Assembly (NCBI GenBank): GCA_041584055.1
Contig: JBFHER010000160.1
Span: 1-9,084 of the forward strand
Direction: 5' to 3'
DNA: 9,084 nt
Source of the DNA: JBFHER01 sp041584055
GTDB lineage: Bacteria; Bacteroidota; Bacteroidia; Bacteroidales; UBA5342
The notes below the pieces were generated by a model. It was not told the origin of the DNA. It saw only the letters and a program-made list of their open reading frames with translations, and did not search any database. The translations under genes were made by a program, and so were the position numbers. Position 1 is the first letter of the stretch; every line of letters begins with the position of its first letter. Shown here piece by piece: positions 7,565 through 9,084 of this stretch.

Positions 7565-7730
7565 TAAAAATTGGATCATAAGAATAAAACGGATGAATTT
7601 CAATTCATTTTTGTTCAACATCCATAAAAAATTGAAAAAAATTAAAAATATCATAACGTCAACACAATACATGACAAATCTCATCTGAACTGTTCTGTGC
7701 TGACACATATCAACCAATAAATAAACTAGT

Positions 7731-7766
7731 TATATGATGACAAGATACACACCAAACTATCATATA
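7731..7766. repeat. Short inverted repeat TATATGAT / ATCATATA
   Basis: Perfect eight-base arms lie at 7731-7738 and 7759-7766, 20 bases apart. The spacing could suit a protein-binding site, but in DNA this AT-rich such a pair can arise by chance. Confidence 0.2.
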
Positions 7767-7829
7767 TCTTTCAAACGCCTAAAAATTAACATTTATGTGT
7801 TATACAACATATTGTAAAAATTTGCAAAA

Positions 7830-7952
7830 ATGAGGAAAAAGGAGACATTTGATGTGTCCAAAGTAATCACCAAGGTTCTTTTACCTTGCAGTCTAATACC
7901 ATATTAGAAAAAACTCAGAAAGAAGAAATCTCCGGATTTCTTCTTTTTTTTT
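7830..7952 (+). ncRNA. Candidate structured small RNA or small-protein unit
   Basis: Three hairpins in a row lead into a strong terminator: GGAGACAT/ATGTGTCC around TTG (7841-7859, one mismatch), CAAGGT/ACCTTG (7871-7888) and TCTAATA/TATTAGA around CCA (7892-7908). The same DNA carries an ATG-started 25-codon ORF (7830-7907) whose stop falls inside the third hairpin; its peptide has a basic N-terminus (MRKKE) and a hydrophobic end (KVLLPCSLIPY). Just upstream is AAAATTTG (7817-7824), which resembles but does not match the -7 box. The unit lies more than 300 bases from rimM. It matches no standard RNA I know (6S, SRP RNA, tmRNA, RNase P). It could be a small RNA, a small-protein mRNA, or only the tail of a long rimM transcript. 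Confidence 0.35.
7918..7952 (+). terminator. Strong intrinsic terminator
   Basis: AAAGAAGAAATC (7919-7930) pairs perfectly over 12 bases with GATTTCTTCTTT (7935-7946) around the tetraloop TCCG and runs straight into a long T-tract. It marks the end of a plus-strand transcript although the nearest recognised plus-strand gene, rimM, ended 400 bases earlier. Confidence 0.85.
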
Positions 7953-8198
7953 GCATTACCCTCGCCCAAATTTAACGATGAAGCTAACAGCACAATGGCC
8001 CAACGTTTGCTCACATCTTAAAATCCTTCAATTTAAAGACCTTTGCTAATGTAAGTTAAGGGGATGAAGTCCTGGCTGAAATGAAAGAATTTTACTGACC
8101 TCAGAAAGTATGAAAGCGCTTTTCAATACAGGATTTGCACGGGATTTTAAAGGCATTCATATTATCTTAAAAATAACATCAAAAAGAGGTGTTTTTGG
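7953..8198. other. Non-coding spacer before tRNA-His
   Basis: I see no supported gene. A 23-codon ORF from ATG 7978 and a short open stretch broken by stops near 8060-8160 lack any supporting signal. No repeat or stable hairpin stands out. Confidence 0.45.
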
Positions 8199-8238
8199 TT
8201 TGGTAAATTAAAAACAGAGAATTATATTTGCACCGCAA
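8199..8238 (+). promoter_or_regulatory. tRNA-His promoter (TTTG-N20-TATATTTG)
   Basis: TTTG at 8199-8202 and TATATTTG at 8223-8230 are 20 bases apart, a good fit to the Bacteroidota -33/-7 promoter. The box and the following CACCGCAA are identical to the sequence before tRNA-Arg. The tRNA begins seven bases after the shared block, so the start site must lie inside or just after it and the 5' leader is very short. Confidence 0.7.
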
Positions 8239-8244
8239 TAAAAT

Positions 8245-8319
8245 GGTGGTTGTAGCTCAGTTGGTTAGAGCGCTGGATTGTGGTTCCAGAGGTCGCCGGT
8301 TCGAACCCGGTCTTCCACC
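8245..8319 (+). tRNA. tRNA-His, anticodon GUG
   Basis: The cloverleaf has D arm GCTC/GAGC, anticodon stem CTGGA/TCCAG, loop TTGTGGT with GTG at 8280-8282, and T arm GCCGG/CCGGT with loop TTCGAAC. The extra G at -1 (8245), the His identity element, is encoded and faces C73 (8319). In the acceptor stem GTGGTTG with CTTCCAC, positions 5-68 and 6-67 are T-T mismatches. CCA is not encoded. A single-gene unit with its own promoter and terminator. Confidence 0.96.
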
Positions 8320-8335
8320 CTAAACAGCAAAAGTT

Positions 8336-8367
8336 AAAACCCTGCTCTTATAAGAGCAGGGTTTTTT
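8336..8367. terminator. Bidirectional terminator between tRNA-His and the convergent secreted-protein gene
   Basis: A perfect 15-base palindrome centred at 8350/8351, with core CCCTGCTCTTA/TAAGAGCAGGG, is flanked by four A residues on the left and six T residues on the right. It therefore has a U-tract in both directions. It lies 16 bases after tRNA-His and about 20 bases past the stop of the minus-strand gene ending at 8389, so it can end both transcripts. Confidence 0.93.
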
Positions 8368-8388
8368 GTTTCGCTATTTTCAGTCTGC

Positions 8389-8808
8389 TTAACGAAAGAT
8401 CTTATCAAACCACAGATCAAGATCTTCTCTGATCTCACGGTGGTGTTTGTAAAGCTCCAAAGCCAACTTAAAAGTTGCTCTGTCAATGTTTTGTTTATTC
8501 AAGGTGAGATAGCCGTACTTCCTTCCTTTGTTGCCTTTAATGATTGGTGGTGTCAGTGCATTTTCATTCCAGGGACAGAAGGGATTCTCCGCACAACCAA
8601 AATAACCTTCCATGTTCCATATTGAATTTTGATCATTTTTAGAACCAAACTGTCCCTCCTTATTCCAAATAGAGTTTTCATCGAATTTGGAACCATTAAT
8701 GCACCCCAGATAAACATCATGATTTTCTCCTCCATACAGATGCAAAGCTTGTGCGTATCCGGAAATGGAGAAAAGGCAAATAATACTAAACAGAAATACT
8801 TTTTTCAT
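8389..8808 (-). CDS. Small secreted protein with 16-residue SIWN repeats, function unknown
   Basis: The 139-residue product starts with a clear signal peptide (MKKVFLFSIICLFSISGYAQ), with cleavage likely after Ala19 or Ala21, so it is exported. Residues 45-92 form a tandem repeat with a period of 16: Trp48, Trp64 and Trp80, each followed by Asn, in NSIWNKEGQFGS, NSIWNMEGYFGC and FCPWNENA. After the signal peptide there are three cysteines (36, 72, 78). The C-terminal part (about 96-139) is GYLTLN followed by a charged helix ending DLWFDKIFR. I recall similar SIWN-repeat proteins of unknown function in other bacteria but cannot name a family. The ATG at 8808 was chosen because the signal peptide begins there; a TTG at 8814 would add only two residues. 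The gene is convergent with tRNA-His and shares its terminator. Confidence 0.85.
   Translation of the reverse strand: MKKVFLFSIICLFSISGYAQALHLYGGENHDVYLGCINGSKFDENSIWNKEGQFGSKNDQNSIWNMEGYFGCAENPFCPWNENALTPPIIKGNKGRKYGYLTLNKQNIDRATFKLALELYKHHREIREDLDLWFDKIFR
8557..8676 (-). repeat. Tandem repeat encoding SIWN-type units
   Basis: Two full 48-base units and a degenerate third encode residues 45-84 of the secreted protein. The units are conserved at the protein level (Trp-Asn every 16 residues, Phe-Gly seven residues after each of the first two Trp). Confidence 0.7.
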
Positions 8809-9084
8809 AAGCAAATATGTTTTGGATGCGTTGATACATGATCGTTCTTTCTTGCTGCCTCAGCCGGCTTTAATCGGTGAGAACTTTCCAGGAAAGCACA
8901 CATACATCCACGCTATAATTATTCACATCTTAGGAAATTCAGCAATTTAATGCATAAATTTATAGATTATATTTCACTCCATAAAGAACATAGGTTCAAA
9001 AATTACAACATTTAGTTAGTCCTTTACAATTTCAATAAGCATGGCTAATTATCAATAAAGTAATCCTGACCCTAGACAACAGAA
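8809..9084. other. Upstream region of the secreted-protein gene; no gene seen
   Basis: This AT-rich stretch holds no supported gene. On the minus strand CATATTTG (8819-8812), just before the ATG at 8808, differs from the -7 box in its first base and is too close to the start to be confident. A small palindrome, CTTTCC-A-GGAAAG (8884-8896), is of unknown meaning. Confidence 0.4.

Larger units (their letters stand above)
7517..7829. other. AT-rich non-coding region after rimM
   Basis: No protein gene is visible in this very AT-rich stretch. It holds two inverted repeats, listed separately, and otherwise I see nothing definite. It could be a rimM 3' untranslated region or plain spacer. Confidence 0.5.

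Noticed and set aside
4806..7815. ACAACATATTG shared between the region near 4820-4830 and 7804-7814
   Set aside because: An 11-base AT-rich match between two AT-rich spacers is expected by chance and has no further structure.
7978..8049. 23-codon ORF from ATG 7978
   Set aside because: No promoter, conserved motif or terminator is associated with it; length is within chance expectation.
8060..8170. Short coding-like stretch (GDEVLAEMKEFY) followed by several stops, possible gene remnant
   Set aside because: Too short to match any family, and the composition alone does not prove decay of a gene.
8809..8814. TTG start two codons before the secreted-protein ATG
   Set aside because: The signal peptide starts naturally at ATG 8808 with MKK; the TTG adds nothing.
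8629..8950. Plus-strand ORFs of 60-70 codons over and beyond the start of the secreted-protein gene
   Set aside because: They are antisense to the signal-peptide gene and show no protein-like composition.

Overview
The window looks like a piece of a Bacteroidota chromosome, possibly from Bacteroidales or a relative. The evidence is AT-rich DNA, starts without Shine-Dalgarno sequences, TAnnTTTG-type -7 promoter boxes, tRNAs without an encoded CCA, a DUF4494-type protein that I know from Bacteroidota, and Bacteroidota-style GltB, RimM and lipoprotein sequences. The genus cannot be fixed from the window.

Layout. Positions 1-4605 hold the glutamate synthase pair on the minus strand: the full gltB and the first codons of gltD, which runs off the left edge. 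The spacer at 4606-4960 carries the likely gltB promoter and a leader with a short hairpin plus U-tract that could be an attenuator. A minus-strand DUF4494-type gene (5011-5532) with its own terminator comes next. After a divergent intergenic region there is a plus-strand lipoprotein gene (5896-6702), then tRNA-Arg(UCU) with a terminator, then rimM (6995-7516). From 7517 to 8244 there is no conventional gene. That stretch contains a compact unit at 7830-7952, a 25-codon ORF overlapping several hairpins and ending in a strong terminator, which is a candidate small RNA or small-protein gene. tRNA-His(GUG) follows, with a near-perfect bidirectional terminator shared with a convergent minus-strand gene (8389-8808). 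That gene encodes a small secreted protein with Trp-containing 16-residue repeats. The last 270 bases show no gene.

How the genes work together. GltB and GltD form glutamate synthase for nitrogen assimilation. RimM and the two tRNAs belong to the translation machinery. The other three proteins are of unknown function, and nothing ties them to each other or to the glt operon. Most of the window is ordinary core-genome content, with no mobile element, CRISPR array or defence system. The most interesting unexplained signals are the structured unit at 7830-7952, the putative gltB attenuator and the periodic secreted protein.
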